From NCBI RefSeq assembly GCF_001625565.1, contig NZ_AUXS01000056.1, positions 1-64,000 of the forward strand: a stretch of DNA of 64,000 nt. Direction: 5' to 3'. Below are positions 36,308 to 44,777 of the stretch, in pieces. A model generated the notes under the pieces. The model was not told where the DNA came from, did not search any database, and worked only from the letters and a program-made list of their open reading frames with translations. Both the position numbers and the translations under genes were made by a program. The DNA is from Pseudoalteromonas luteoviolacea NCIMB 1944 (GTDB lineage: Bacteria; Pseudomonadota; Gammaproteobacteria; Enterobacterales; Alteromonadaceae). How positions within the stretch are numbered: position 1 is the stretch's first letter; each line of letters starts with the position of its first letter.

Positions 36308-37105
36308 ATGACAGAACAAGATACGTCACTTCGTTTTGGTGGCATAGGCAGGTTATACGGTGATCAGCAATTGGCATGGCTAAGTGAAGCTCACTTTTGT
36401 GTCATAGGGATTGGTGGGGTTGGTAGCTGGGCCGCTGAAGCTCTGGCAAGGACAGGTATCGGACATATCACCTTAATTGACCTGGATGATATATGTGTCA
36501 CGAATATCAATCGTCAATTGCATGCCGTTACTGAAACAGTGGGTGATATAAAAGCGGAAGCAATGAAAACGCGTTTGCAAAGTATTAATCCAGATTGTCA
36601 GATCACCGTTATCGATGACTTTATCACACTTGAAAATATCAAAGAGTATATTCAAGGTTTTGATTACGTTATTGACTGTATTGATGCGGTGAAAGAAAAA
36701 GCAGCCCTGATCGCACATTGCAAGCGAAATAAAATACCGGTAATGACAACCGGTGGTGCAGGGGGTCAAACGGACCCGAGCCAAATTTGTTTTGGTGATG
36801 TCGCTAAGACGACCCATGACCCTTTGCTCGCCAAGGTGAGATACCTACTGCGTAAGCAATACAACTTTACATCAAATCCAAAACGAAAGTTTGCCGTTGA
36901 TTGTGTTTATTCAACGGAGCAGCTTGTTTACCCGACCGAAGATGGTGCTGTTTGTAAAGCAAAGCAGCAAGCGGATGGCAGCAAGAATATGGACTGTGCT
37001 ACAGGCTTTGGATCCGCAACTATGGTTACTGGCAGCTTTGGTTTTTTTGCAGCTGCGCGGTCGATCAGAAAATACTTAGATAGGCGTGCTCGAAGCAGCA
37101 AATAA
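36308..37105 (+). CDS. tcdA: tRNA threonylcarbamoyladenosine dehydratase TcdA (CsdL)
   Basis: This 265-residue E1/ThiF-like ATP-dependent enzyme cyclises t6A to ct6A at position 37 of ANN-decoding tRNAs. The ATP site GIGGVGSW is at residues 34-41, followed by DLDDICVTNINRQ and the segment MTTGGAGGQTDPS, all typical of the family. In E. coli it works with the CsdA-CsdE sulfur-transfer pair, which is encoded only 2 kb away but on the opposite strand. The start is the ATG two bases after the pseudouridine synthase. Confidence 0.95.
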   Translation: MTEQDTSLRFGGIGRLYGDQQLAWLSEAHFCVIGIGGVGSWAAEALARTGIGHITLIDLDDICVTNINRQLHAVTETVGDIKAEAMKTRLQSINPDCQITVIDDFITLENIKEYIQGFDYVIDCIDAVKEKAALIAHCKRNKIPVMTTGGAGGQTDPSQICFGDVAKTTHDPLLAKVRYLLRKQYNFTSNPKRKFAVDCVYSTEQLVYPTEDGAVCKAKQQADGSKNMDCATGFGSATMVTGSFGFFAAARSIRKYLDRRARSSK

Positions 37106-37148
37106 GTACTTTTAAGTATATTTTGTGTGTGATAGCTTTTAAATATAT

Positions 37149-37184
37149 GCCCAATACAGTCATAAATTAGCTGTATTGGGCTAG
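37149..37184. terminator. Inverted repeat between convergent tcdA and the 412-residue gene
   Basis: GCCCAATACAG (37149-37159) and CTGTATTGGGC (37171-37181) pair perfectly over 11 bp with an 11-base loop. Neither side has a clear T-run, so termination strength is uncertain. Confidence 0.55.
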
Positions 37185-37194
37185 TAAATTGCGC

Positions 37195-38433
37195 TCATAT
37201 TTTGGGAATAATTAGCATTCCATTTACAGAAACTAAGTAGTTGAAAAGGCGGTACTCTATTAGCACCTTCTTATTCTTATTATAAGGAAAACGGCAAATA
37301 CCATCTTTAGGCTCTGTTTGGCTAACCTGATCTAGCATAAGCATCACCTCTTTATTTTGTTTAATAAATTGTTGTTCTTCGCCAGAAAGAGATGAGAATA
37401 CGTCTAAAAATAGGTGACGAAGCGCAATGCCTAGATATTGTTTAGAGCTGCCAGTATTAACAATCACAGACCAATATTGATGAAGTAAAAAGACAAAGCT
37501 AAATGCCTCAATCCCCGTGTATTGTTGGTAGGCTGGCCCAAACATCCTTTCAACATACTTGATAGACTCTGATATTTTTTCGTAGACAGCAAAGTCTTTA
37601 TCATACTCCTTTGCGATACTGGTATTCGTCAATAGGTCATTGACAATAAGGAAAGCATCACGGAGGTTACACTCTATAGTTACTTGAGGCACGAAAGACA
37701 TTCTTTCAGCTTCACTGTTCAAAAATGCGTGTTGAATAAAGCCAAAATAAGTTTGATCGTTTTTCTCTATATCGGAAGGAAATCGAAATACGTTATATTT
37801 AGTTGCGTTTTGCATATAAGGTGCGTGCCATCGAATAGAATTCATATTTCGAATAGCTGGGATCAAGACTTGATCACAAATGTGTTCATAATAACTTTGC
37901 AGCAATTTACTCGGAAGTACTATTGAAAAAGGGGACTGGTTAAAACTTAAAATATCCTCAGTATTCGTATTTAGTAGGTGAAACTCAGTATCAAGCGGGA
38001 AATCGCTATCTAGGAATATAAATCCAGGCATTCCTCGTTTATCTTCAGGAATATAAAATGGATCAATTTCTCTTAGAAAAGTATGCTCGTCACTGGGGCC
38101 AACTGCATCGAGTGTCAGGCTGATTCTATTGTGATCACGAACAGAAAAATCTACAAAGGTTCCCTCAGGAATATCGTCACAAGTGGCATATGAACATACA
38201 AACCCTTCACCGTCAACGGGGTCATTGTCTATCTCTTCCTCTTCTATGTTTGAGTCATTCGGAAGTTGAATATCATTTAAAGCCTGATTAGTGGCATATG
38301 ATAGTGTCACTGGAAACAAGTCCGAAGATTGAAATTCAAATCCTATCGAATAGATCATTAGCGCCGGCTCTTGCTGAGATACCGTACTTCCATAACCACC
38401 ATTTAAAGGGTTTTTATTACTCAGATTATCCAT
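37195..38433 (-). CDS. Unrecognised 412-residue acidic protein
   Basis: I do not recognise this protein. ATG 38433 is chosen because GGAG lies 6 bases before it (TTGGAGAGGAATATG); the TTG at 38445 overlaps that site. There is no signal peptide or membrane segment. The N-terminal 80 residues are polar and end in an acidic run (NIEEEEIDNDPVDGE). A Cys pair follows (FVCSYATC), then a mixed alpha/beta body with helical stretches in the last third. No catalytic motif is clear. It is a single gene between tcdA and csdE-csdA, surrounded by long non-coding sequence, and so looks like accessory DNA in a core neighbourhood. Confidence 0.75.
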   Translation of the reverse strand: MDNLSNKNPLNGGYGSTVSQQEPALMIYSIGFEFQSSDLFPVTLSYATNQALNDIQLPNDSNIEEEEIDNDPVDGEGFVCSYATCDDIPEGTFVDFSVRDHNRISLTLDAVGPSDEHTFLREIDPFYIPEDKRGMPGFIFLDSDFPLDTEFHLLNTNTEDILSFNQSPFSIVLPSKLLQSYYEHICDQVLIPAIRNMNSIRWHAPYMQNATKYNVFRFPSDIEKNDQTYFGFIQHAFLNSEAERMSFVPQVTIECNLRDAFLIVNDLLTNTSIAKEYDKDFAVYEKISESIKYVERMFGPAYQQYTGIEAFSFVFLLHQYWSVIVNTGSSKQYLGIALRHLFLDVFSSLSGEEQQFIKQNKEVMLMLDQVSQTEPKDGICRFPYNKNKKVLIEYRLFNYLVSVNGMLIIPKI

Positions 38434-38471
38434 ATTCCTCTCCAAAAACTTTTTTCATTCAGCCTTTGAGT

Positions 38472-38582
38472 ATGGTAATTAACCAGGCGAGAAAATCGGG
38501 GATTAGAGTTATTGTTACAGGTAAAGTTTCGAAGTTAAGTGCATTTATTGGCGCAGCTCTAAATAAAAAGTTAATCGCTTAA
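38472..38582 (+). pseudogene. Possible 3' remnant of a plus-strand gene
   Basis: A 36-codon open stretch from ATG 38472 to TAA 38582 encodes an ordinary-looking C-terminal sequence (INQARKSGIRVIVTGK, then LSAFIGAALNKKLIA). It alternates strand and helix like a globular domain end, but has no convincing ribosome-binding site. Upstream in frame the track runs into the antisense of the 412-residue gene. It may be the leftover of a gene truncated when that gene arrived; it could also be chance. Confidence 0.3.
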
Positions 38583-38942
38583 ACCATGTGATGCTATTGC
38601 AGGCATATGTCGCTATCCGTGCAAAAAGGGTGATTAATTTATTACACTTTTTTAGTTTTTCTTGGCAGCCTAGTAATTAAATTTTTCTCTAGACTTTATG
38701 TAAGCACCTTAATCGAATAAAAAGCATCCTATCAAATTGATAACATGAAGATTAATTTATTGACGAAATACCAAAGTAGTTTTGAGTTAATAATTTTGAT
38801 TCATTCAGGGTAAGAAAGATAGCAAAACCCGCTGTCATCGCTTTCAGAATATGACTAAGAGGGTTAGGGGACTGGCTTTATATGCGAAGTGGCCATTAGT
38901 TTTTTGTTAACCTAGCTGATTAAACCTCGCTCCTTAGTTACG

Positions 38943-38984
38943 ATAAGCGCTGAAATCTCATTTCGTAGAGAACTCAGCGCTTAT
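38943..38984. repeat. Long imperfect inverted repeat downstream of csdE
   Basis: ATAAGCGCTGA (38943-38953) pairs perfectly with TCAGCGCTTAT (38974-38984). Inside, TCTC and GAGA can continue the stem after two unpaired bases on each side, leaving an eight-base loop. There is no T-run on either side, so a simple terminator is unlikely. Confidence 0.6.
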
Positions 38985-39033
38985 GAAGGAAAAGATGAAT
39001 GGGAATTTACCGTTTGGAGCGGTATAGGTCATC

Positions 39034-39441
39034 CTACTGAATTGCAGCAACCTTTTTATTTATAAGTTCAACAATGGCTTTGACGCCGTTACCTCTTGAT
39101 GGGCTTAAATGTTTAATTAGCCCCATTTCTTCAAACAGCTGATAGGCATCAATTGATTGAGCATCCTGAGGGAGAGCGTTGTTGTAACACGCTAGGATGA
39201 TAGCTAGCAATCCTTTTACAATTCGTGTATCCGAATCTGCGATGATGACCAATCTTTGCTGTGATTCATCTAGATCCAAATGAAGCCAAACGTTACTTTC
39301 ACAGCCTTTAACTTGTGCATCAGGGGTTTTTAGTGGCTCAGGTAATACTGGCAGCTGTTTACCTAATAACATGATCTCACGATACTTAGCTTGCCAGCCT
39401 TTTAAACTATTTAATTTGCTTTGGATTTGATTGATATCCAT
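39034..39441 (-). CDS. csdE: Cysteine desulfuration protein, SufE/CsdE family
   Basis: This 135-residue sulfur acceptor takes persulfide sulfur from the cysteine desulfurase. The acceptor is Cys47 in VKGCESNVW, the conserved SufE motif. RIVKGLLAIILACYN and HLSPSRGNGV are also typical. The start is ATG 39441, one base after the csdA stop; an upstream in-frame start would lie inside csdA. By context it is CsdE, the partner of CsdA and TcdA, although SufE is close in sequence. Confidence 0.92.
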   Translation of the reverse strand: MDINQIQSKLNSLKGWQAKYREIMLLGKQLPVLPEPLKTPDAQVKGCESNVWLHLDLDESQQRLVIIADSDTRIVKGLLAIILACYNNALPQDAQSIDAYQLFEEMGLIKHLSPSRGNGVKAIVELINKKVAAIQ

Positions 39442-39442
39442 T

Positions 39443-40654
39443 TTATTCTTCCAACATCTCAATGGTTTCGATAAGCGCAGTAATAAAGGCGTCTATGTCT
39501 TGCTGATTGTTATAAAAAGCAAGGCTCACGCGAACGGTACCTGTAATACTTAAATGTGCCATTAATGGCTGGGTGCAATGGTGCCCACTTCTTACAGCAA
39601 TGCCATAAGAGTTAAGAAGTGTCGCAATGTCGAAGTGGTGCTCGCTTTTATAAGTAAAGCTTACCACGCCGATATTGTTTTGCGTATCACCCCATATTTT
39701 TATGCCGTCAATTTGGCCCAATTGAGTCAACAAGTATTGATATAGTGAATGCTCGAAGGTGAGTAGCTCGTTTTTATCAATTGAAGTTAAATAGTCAAGT
39801 GCCGCACCAAATCCAATTACGCCACTGATGTTTGGCGTGCCGGGCTCAAACTTCTCTGGGGCAGTCCTAAAAGTTGTTCCGGTAAAACTCACGGTATCAA
39901 TCATTTCCCCGCCAGTTTGATAAACAGGTAAATTGTTGAGCATTTCATAACGGCCATACAATCCACCAACACCTGTTGGTCCAAGTGCTTTGTGAGCTGA
40001 AAACACAAAAAAGTCGCAATCTAGCGCTTTAAGATCTGGTCTTAAATGCATAAAAGATTGTGCGCCATCAACGACTGTGATAGTTCCGTAGGGTTTAGAC
40101 GCTTCAATCAGTTGCTTTACGTCATGAATATTACCAAGTGCGTTTGATGCATGGCACACGCTTAGTACTTTAGGTTTTGTATGGCGAATAAACTCAATAG
40201 CGGCGGATTGATCTAAAACCCCTTCCTGTGAAACAGGTAAAAGCGCAATTTTAGCCCCGGTTTTTTCTGCAGCTTGTTGCCAAGGGACAATATTTGCGTG
40301 ATGTTCAAGCGGCGAAAGCACAATAACATCGTCTTCACCAAGCGTATTGGTCAGGCCATAGGCCAAAAGGTTGAGAGAGTCTGTTGCACCTTTGGTCCAA
40401 ACAACTTCATTGCGTTGGACATTTAAGTATTGAGCAAGCTTGTCACGTACTGCTTCATATTTAGCTGTTGCCTGTGCACTCAGTGTGTGGGCACCTCGAT
40501 GCACATTGGCATTTTCTTGATGATAGAATTGATTGACAGCATCAATAACAACTTGCGGCTTTTGCGTGGTGGCGGCTGAATCAAAGTAACAAAGCGGCTG
40601 CTCATCAACTAAGTTTTGTAATAAAGGGAAGTCTTTCCGAAGTTGCTCAATCAA
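39443..40654 (-). CDS. csdA: Cysteine desulfurase, class II (CsdA/SufS type)
   Basis: This 403-residue PLP enzyme releases sulfur from cysteine as a protein persulfide, for sulfur relay and ct6A tRNA modification. The PLP lysine is Lys222 (FSAHKALGPTGVGG), and the sulfur-carrying Cys360 lies in VRSGHHCTQPL. The pairing with csdE one base downstream and tcdA nearby points to CsdA rather than SufS, and no suf genes are present. The start is TTG 40654 with a weak ribosome-binding site; no in-frame ATG upstream looks better. Confidence 0.93.
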   Translation of the reverse strand: MIEQLRKDFPLLQNLVDEQPLCYFDSAATTQKPQVVIDAVNQFYHQENANVHRGAHTLSAQATAKYEAVRDKLAQYLNVQRNEVVWTKGATDSLNLLAYGLTNTLGEDDVIVLSPLEHHANIVPWQQAAEKTGAKIALLPVSQEGVLDQSAAIEFIRHTKPKVLSVCHASNALGNIHDVKQLIEASKPYGTITVVDGAQSFMHLRPDLKALDCDFFVFSAHKALGPTGVGGLYGRYEMLNNLPVYQTGGEMIDTVSFTGTTFRTAPEKFEPGTPNISGVIGFGAALDYLTSIDKNELLTFEHSLYQYLLTQLGQIDGIKIWGDTQNNIGVVSFTYKSEHHFDIATLLNSYGIAVRSGHHCTQPLMAHLSITGTVRVSLAFYNNQQDIDAFITALIETIEMLEE

Positions 40655-40746
40655 GGTATTTGCTCATTAAGAACTATAAACCGCCGAATTTTACCTAATT
40701 CAACTAACCTTGCAAGCCCGAACAATTTATTTCTGTTTAATGAAAT

Positions 40747-40773
40747 CAAAAAAGGCAGCTATTAGCTGCCTTT
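40747..40773 (-). terminator. Terminator of the DUF4136 lipoprotein gene
   Basis: On the minus strand AAAGGCAGCT, a three-base loop and AGCTGCCTTT (40751-40773) are followed by a T-run (the A-run at 40748-40753 on the plus strand). Confidence 0.88.
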
Positions 40774-40779
40774 ACTGGA

Positions 40780-41334
40780 TTAGTGTCCCACTTTAGGAGG
40801 GAAGTTGGACAAAATATCTTTCACGGTATTATTAACCGTTTCTGTGCGCTTTTCAGGCGACTCCTTCTTACGAAGGCGTCCTTCTTTTGCGCCGCGCCAC
40901 ACAAGTTGATTTGAAGCTCTGTCGATAACATCAATAACCAAAGTACCTACTTCATATTCACGGGCCTGTGTTTGCGTATGCCAGCCAACACCCCAATAAT
41001 TCCAACGCGCAGAGTAGCTGGTATTAAATGTATCTACGTCAAGTTTTGTATCAACCGCTGCATGAAAGTTTACCATGACATCTGCCTGAGCATTTTCTAC
41101 CAAGGTGAGACCATGTTGCGCCATTTCTGTAATAATTGCATTTCGAACGCGCTTTTCCATCAGTTCACTGATCTGATAGTTTTGAGCACCTTTGTCAAAG
41201 TTTGCAGTGTCTGGAGACCATGAAAAAGTTTTGTAGTTGGCAAATTCAACTGATTTATCATAGTCCCAATCAGGGGTGTTAGAACAAGCACTTAATACAA
41301 TCAAACTTAGCGCTACAAGCAGGTTACGAGTCAT
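40780..41334 (-). CDS. DUF4136 family lipoprotein
   Basis: This 184-residue protein has a lipoprotein signal peptide with lipobox LSAC (Cys17). Ser at +2 predicts transport to the outer membrane. The body has the DUF4136 pattern: YKTFSWSPD near the start, then ITEMAQHGLTLVENAQADVMVNFHA, LVIDVIDRASNQLVWRGA and the end KDILSNFPP. Function unknown; envelope protein. GGAG lies 6 bases before the ATG (minus strand). It is a single gene with its own terminator. Confidence 0.9.
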   Translation of the reverse strand: MTRNLLVALSLIVLSACSNTPDWDYDKSVEFANYKTFSWSPDTANFDKGAQNYQISELMEKRVRNAIITEMAQHGLTLVENAQADVMVNFHAAVDTKLDVDTFNTSYSARWNYWGVGWHTQTQAREYEVGTLVIDVIDRASNQLVWRGAKEGRLRKKESPEKRTETVNNTVKDILSNFPPKVGH

Positions 41335-41441
41335 TTTTTACTCCTTAATTAAGGCTTTTGGCCTTGTAATACTAACTGGACCAAAGTTTATAAGCAAAAA
41401 GCAAATAAACTTTAAGATCCAGTAAGTAAGACCAGTTAAAA

Positions 41442-44219
41442 CTATGAATGTTCCACTTCAATCCAGTCTTTTTCATCAACCCAGTTTTGGCTTCCCTGAT
41501 TAACACTGCGGATGGGAACCAAGTAATCACAGCTGATCTGCGGCTTAACAGAAGCAAATATTGGCACAAACCCGAAGCTCAGTGCAGTTTCGATAATTGC
41601 TTTTTGGTTCTGCGGGTCAATATCTGCAGCCTCATCAATGTATATTGGTATACGGTATAAAGCTTGTTCTTGATCAGATAGCAGGTAGCGAATGAACAGC
41701 ATACCACATAACAGTTTGATGGTAATTCGGGTACCATTGGAGCCCGCAGAGTCAATTTTATCAAAGTGCTCGGTTTCACCAGCTCTATTGACGACTTCAA
41801 AGCGAATATCGAATAAATCGGTAAGCGTTAAACCTGCTTTTTCACTGGCTAGTTTAATGATATGGTCTTTTGCTTCATTAACTGCATTTTCATCCGCTTT
41901 TGCCTCACTAAGTAAGTCGAAACTGTCACCTTGCTCATAAACTTCAGAAGTGCTGATAATAGTATCAATGCTGTCGACCAACATTTTGCGAGGGATAACA
42001 TTGATCTTAAATGCTTTTAAGTTCGAGATACGATGTTGGCTGATCCCGCGGTTAAAGCTGTTCATTTCACGGCGTAATCGATCTAAATCTTCTCTTAAGC
42101 CTTTTATTGTCGCGGCAACTTCGGTCAGGGCGACACGTGCTTGACGTTCAACAGCATCCCGTTCGTTATCAATATTGTGGTATGCGCTGATCAATTTAGC
42201 ATATTTGTTTGACTCATCGGTTTCATTGTCAAACTTGGTGATGCCTGCATTGTAGATATGAAGATATGTATTGCGCACATTTACATCTAAGTTTCTCAGC
42301 TCTTGGCAATCTTTGTTGAATTGATGGACTATTTCCGACAAGTTATCAAAGTCGATCTTTACATCGATAGGATAGGGGGTCTGTTTTCCTTCATAAATTG
42401 CTAATGTGTGGTCGATACGTTCGGACTTCACTTGCTTAAGACGATCGCTTTGTCTCAAAATAAGATCTTGCTTGCTTTTTATGATCGAACGGCGATCTGA
42501 AATTGATCCTGCGTTGCGTTGTACATCTTGTAAATAGTCATCTACTTGCTCGCGTTCGGCACCTAATTGGTCTTTGAGAGCCATTTGTGCCTCTGCCGAC
42601 TGTTGCATGGTTTGGAATTGCTCGAAGCGTTTAAGTGCATCTTCCGTAGCCATCAGTTCTTGATACAAGGCATCGCGCTCTTGTTGTTTATCGGCAACAT
42701 TCGCTGCAACTTCTCTTTGCTGCTTTAGCTCTGTCAATGAACGTTGCAGTGCTTCGAGCTGGGCTTGTAATTGTGCTTTGTTCTCTCCACTTTGCATTTG
42801 CACTGGCGCTAGCTTCTTAAGTTTAACGCTCACACCAGGTAATTGCAGCTCTCCACCTTTAACGGCGTTTGAAAGCAAGGCTAAGAAATCAGCAAACGCA
42901 TCTTCATCGTGAATGGTTACTTCACCTTGAGAAGTGGTTGCAAACGACAGCAGATCAGGGTTCAGTATTCGAGAGATTTCTTCTACTTCTTTGAGTGATA
43001 GATCTTCTCTCATACGAGTAAATAAATTGAACTCTAGGTTTTTCAGTTGTAGCTTTAAGCTCTTTATCTGCTTTTGAGTTTCACCAATACGGTAATCTAA
43101 AGTATGTAAACTCTGACCTTGTGCGCTGTTGATCGAGAATGACAACTGCTCATACTCTTTTTTCAAAAGAGTGAGGTTTGTTTTTAGTGTCGCATGGTTG
43201 GTTAATTCAAACTCAGATTTGAGTGCTTGATAGTCTGTAAACCATTGCTCAATTTGTGTTTGTTTACGTTCGATATCGCGAGATTGCTGAACATAAAGTT
43301 GTTGTTTTTGTTCAAAATCTCGTTTTTCTTGCTCGATATTTTCGAGCTGTTCATTCAGTTCGTCGATTTGTGACGTTTGGTATTCATCGAATGCGATAAT
43401 AGCTTGATCAATTTTAGGCGCATAAGCTGCCAACTTACCCTTGATAGTCGCTTCGCTTTCAATCATTTGTTCCAGTGCAGCAATGGGTTCTTGCATTGAC
43501 TCTAAGGCGGTAAGCTCACGTTTAGAACGATTGACTTTATCGAATGCACGTCGCCAGACTTCGTAAAAGTCGACTTTTGAGTTTGACATATGACGTTCAA
43601 AAACTCGTAACATAAAACGTTTAACATCATGAGCGCCTAACTTATGTAAGTTCAAAATGCGTCGAAAGATCTCTTTGTAGATCGCGGCGTCTTGAACATT
43701 GTTAAGTGGGATCATTTTAAGATTGATGTCACCATCATATGGGGTTGCGCCACCGGTCAATAGTGCGTTGAGTTCTGCGGCTTTTAGTTCAATGGCTTTG
43801 TAACCTTTAGAATCTAAATGATTGAATAACTTAGTGTATTTAATGATGCTTTTACCTTCAGTAAAATCATCAAGGTTAAGTTTACCGTTGTAGCAAAAAA
43901 ATTGGTGCGCGTAACCTGCGATTTTTCCAAGACCTGCAACACCAATGACTACGTCACCATGGGGTAGGTTTGCTTCAAGTAAAATGTAAGACTGATCGCT
44001 CGAAAAATAGAATTTTCGGGTTTCTTCTAAGTCGTGGCCGTCCCATTCAGTTAAGCGTAAATCGTTGACCAAAGGAAATTGAAGCGCATTGATAACTGAG
44101 CTTTTACCTGTGTTGTTAGGGGCGCAAATTGATGCACTTTTATCCAGTGGAATAACACACTTTGCATAGCCTGCGGTATTTAAAAGCGCTAGCTTACTTA
44201 ATCCATATAATTCGCTCAT
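41442..44219 (-). CDS. mksB: Condensin subunit MksB, SMC-like ATPase
   Basis: This 925-residue protein has an SMC/MukB-like plan but is shorter. The N-terminal Walker A is APNNTGKS (33-40). Long coiled coils run over about 230-330, 470-560 and 640-760. A C-terminal half has the signature region SAGSNGTRITIK and Walker B IYIDEAAD (859-866). Such ATPases organise chromosomal DNA by loop extrusion, or restrict plasmids in the Wadjet form. ATGA overlap with mksE means coupled translation. No mksG/jetD nuclease gene follows; the next gene is a lipoprotein. MukB is excluded by length (about 1480 in E. coli). Confidence 0.9.
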   Translation of the reverse strand: MSELYGLSKLALLNTAGYAKCVIPLDKSASICAPNNTGKSSVINALQFPLVNDLRLTEWDGHDLEETRKFYFSSDQSYILLEANLPHGDVVIGVAGLGKIAGYAHQFFCYNGKLNLDDFTEGKSIIKYTKLFNHLDSKGYKAIELKAAELNALLTGGATPYDGDINLKMIPLNNVQDAAIYKEIFRRILNLHKLGAHDVKRFMLRVFERHMSNSKVDFYEVWRRAFDKVNRSKRELTALESMQEPIAALEQMIESEATIKGKLAAYAPKIDQAIIAFDEYQTSQIDELNEQLENIEQEKRDFEQKQQLYVQQSRDIERKQTQIEQWFTDYQALKSEFELTNHATLKTNLTLLKKEYEQLSFSINSAQGQSLHTLDYRIGETQKQIKSLKLQLKNLEFNLFTRMREDLSLKEVEEISRILNPDLLSFATTSQGEVTIHDEDAFADFLALLSNAVKGGELQLPGVSVKLKKLAPVQMQSGENKAQLQAQLEALQRSLTELKQQREVAANVADKQQERDALYQELMATEDALKRFEQFQTMQQSAEAQMALKDQLGAEREQVDDYLQDVQRNAGSISDRRSIIKSKQDLILRQSDRLKQVKSERIDHTLAIYEGKQTPYPIDVKIDFDNLSEIVHQFNKDCQELRNLDVNVRNTYLHIYNAGITKFDNETDESNKYAKLISAYHNIDNERDAVERQARVALTEVAATIKGLREDLDRLRREMNSFNRGISQHRISNLKAFKINVIPRKMLVDSIDTIISTSEVYEQGDSFDLLSEAKADENAVNEAKDHIIKLASEKAGLTLTDLFDIRFEVVNRAGETEHFDKIDSAGSNGTRITIKLLCGMLFIRYLLSDQEQALYRIPIYIDEAADIDPQNQKAIIETALSFGFVPIFASVKPQISCDYLVPIRSVNQGSQNWVDEKDWIEVEHS

Positions 44220-44767
44220 ACTTCTTCCTCTAGCGCTTCAAAATTGTCTTCGTTAACTTCCATTAGGGCGTCGATATATCTATAAACCGGCGCTAATAAT
44301 ACAAAACCGCGTTCAGTTTCTTTGCACAGCCCCAATCTCAACATACGTAAAAAAACGTCTTTTCTTAAATCAGATCCTGAAAAGATCTCCAATTGATCAA
44401 ATAAATGTTTGTTGAGCTGAATAAGCGTTTGCATCAGTTCCAAATCAATTTGTTCATCAAACAATGCTCGCAGAGGATCTTTACCTTGGTTTGCGTAGTA
44501 CTCTATAAGAATAAAAACCGTCAAGGCGATAGCGCGACTGATCTTGCCCATATTGGGAGTGCTTTCGTCACTGGCAAGGTAGTAAAATCCTCTCGCATCA
44601 TGTTGTAAATCATGGCCTAACGCTGCAAACAACGCTTGGTATGACTCTATGTGTTGGTCCAGTTCTTGCCAAAGCGTCGTATCTTGTTCACTGATGTGAT
44701 ACCCACCTGCAAGCTTTTTATTGATGGCTTGCAGTTGTGATAAATCGTTTAGATTAATTTGTGTCAT
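44216..44767 (-). CDS. mksE: Condensin subunit MksE
   Basis: This 183-residue protein of mixed helices and a winged-helix-like end (LRKDVFLRMLRLGLCKETERGFVLLAPVYRYIDAL) matches MksE, the kite subunit that binds the kleisin MksF. It starts 10 bases after mksF and ends in a 4-base overlap with mksB, the family's usual order F-E-B. It is acidic overall with no transmembrane segment. Confidence 0.88.
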   Translation of the reverse strand: MTQINLNDLSQLQAINKKLAGGYHISEQDTTLWQELDQHIESYQALFAALGHDLQHDARGFYYLASDESTPNMGKISRAIALTVFILIEYYANQGKDPLRALFDEQIDLELMQTLIQLNKHLFDQLEIFSGSDLRKDVFLRMLRLGLCKETERGFVLLAPVYRYIDALMEVNEDNFEALEEEV

Positions 44768-44777
44768 GGTGTCGTAC

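Larger units (their letters stand above)
38434..39033. other. 600-bp non-coding stretch between the orphan gene and csdE
   Basis: Apart from the short remnant at 38472-38582, no supported gene is seen. It holds the promoter region of the minus-strand orphan gene and a long imperfect hairpin at 38943-38984. A small hairpin near 39007-39023 (TACCG/CGGTA) may end csdE transcription. No insertion-sequence ends or direct repeats were noticed. Confidence 0.6.

Noticed and set aside
38943..38984. Insertion-sequence terminal inverted repeats
   Set aside because: The arms are only 20 bp apart, with no transposase or target duplication near.
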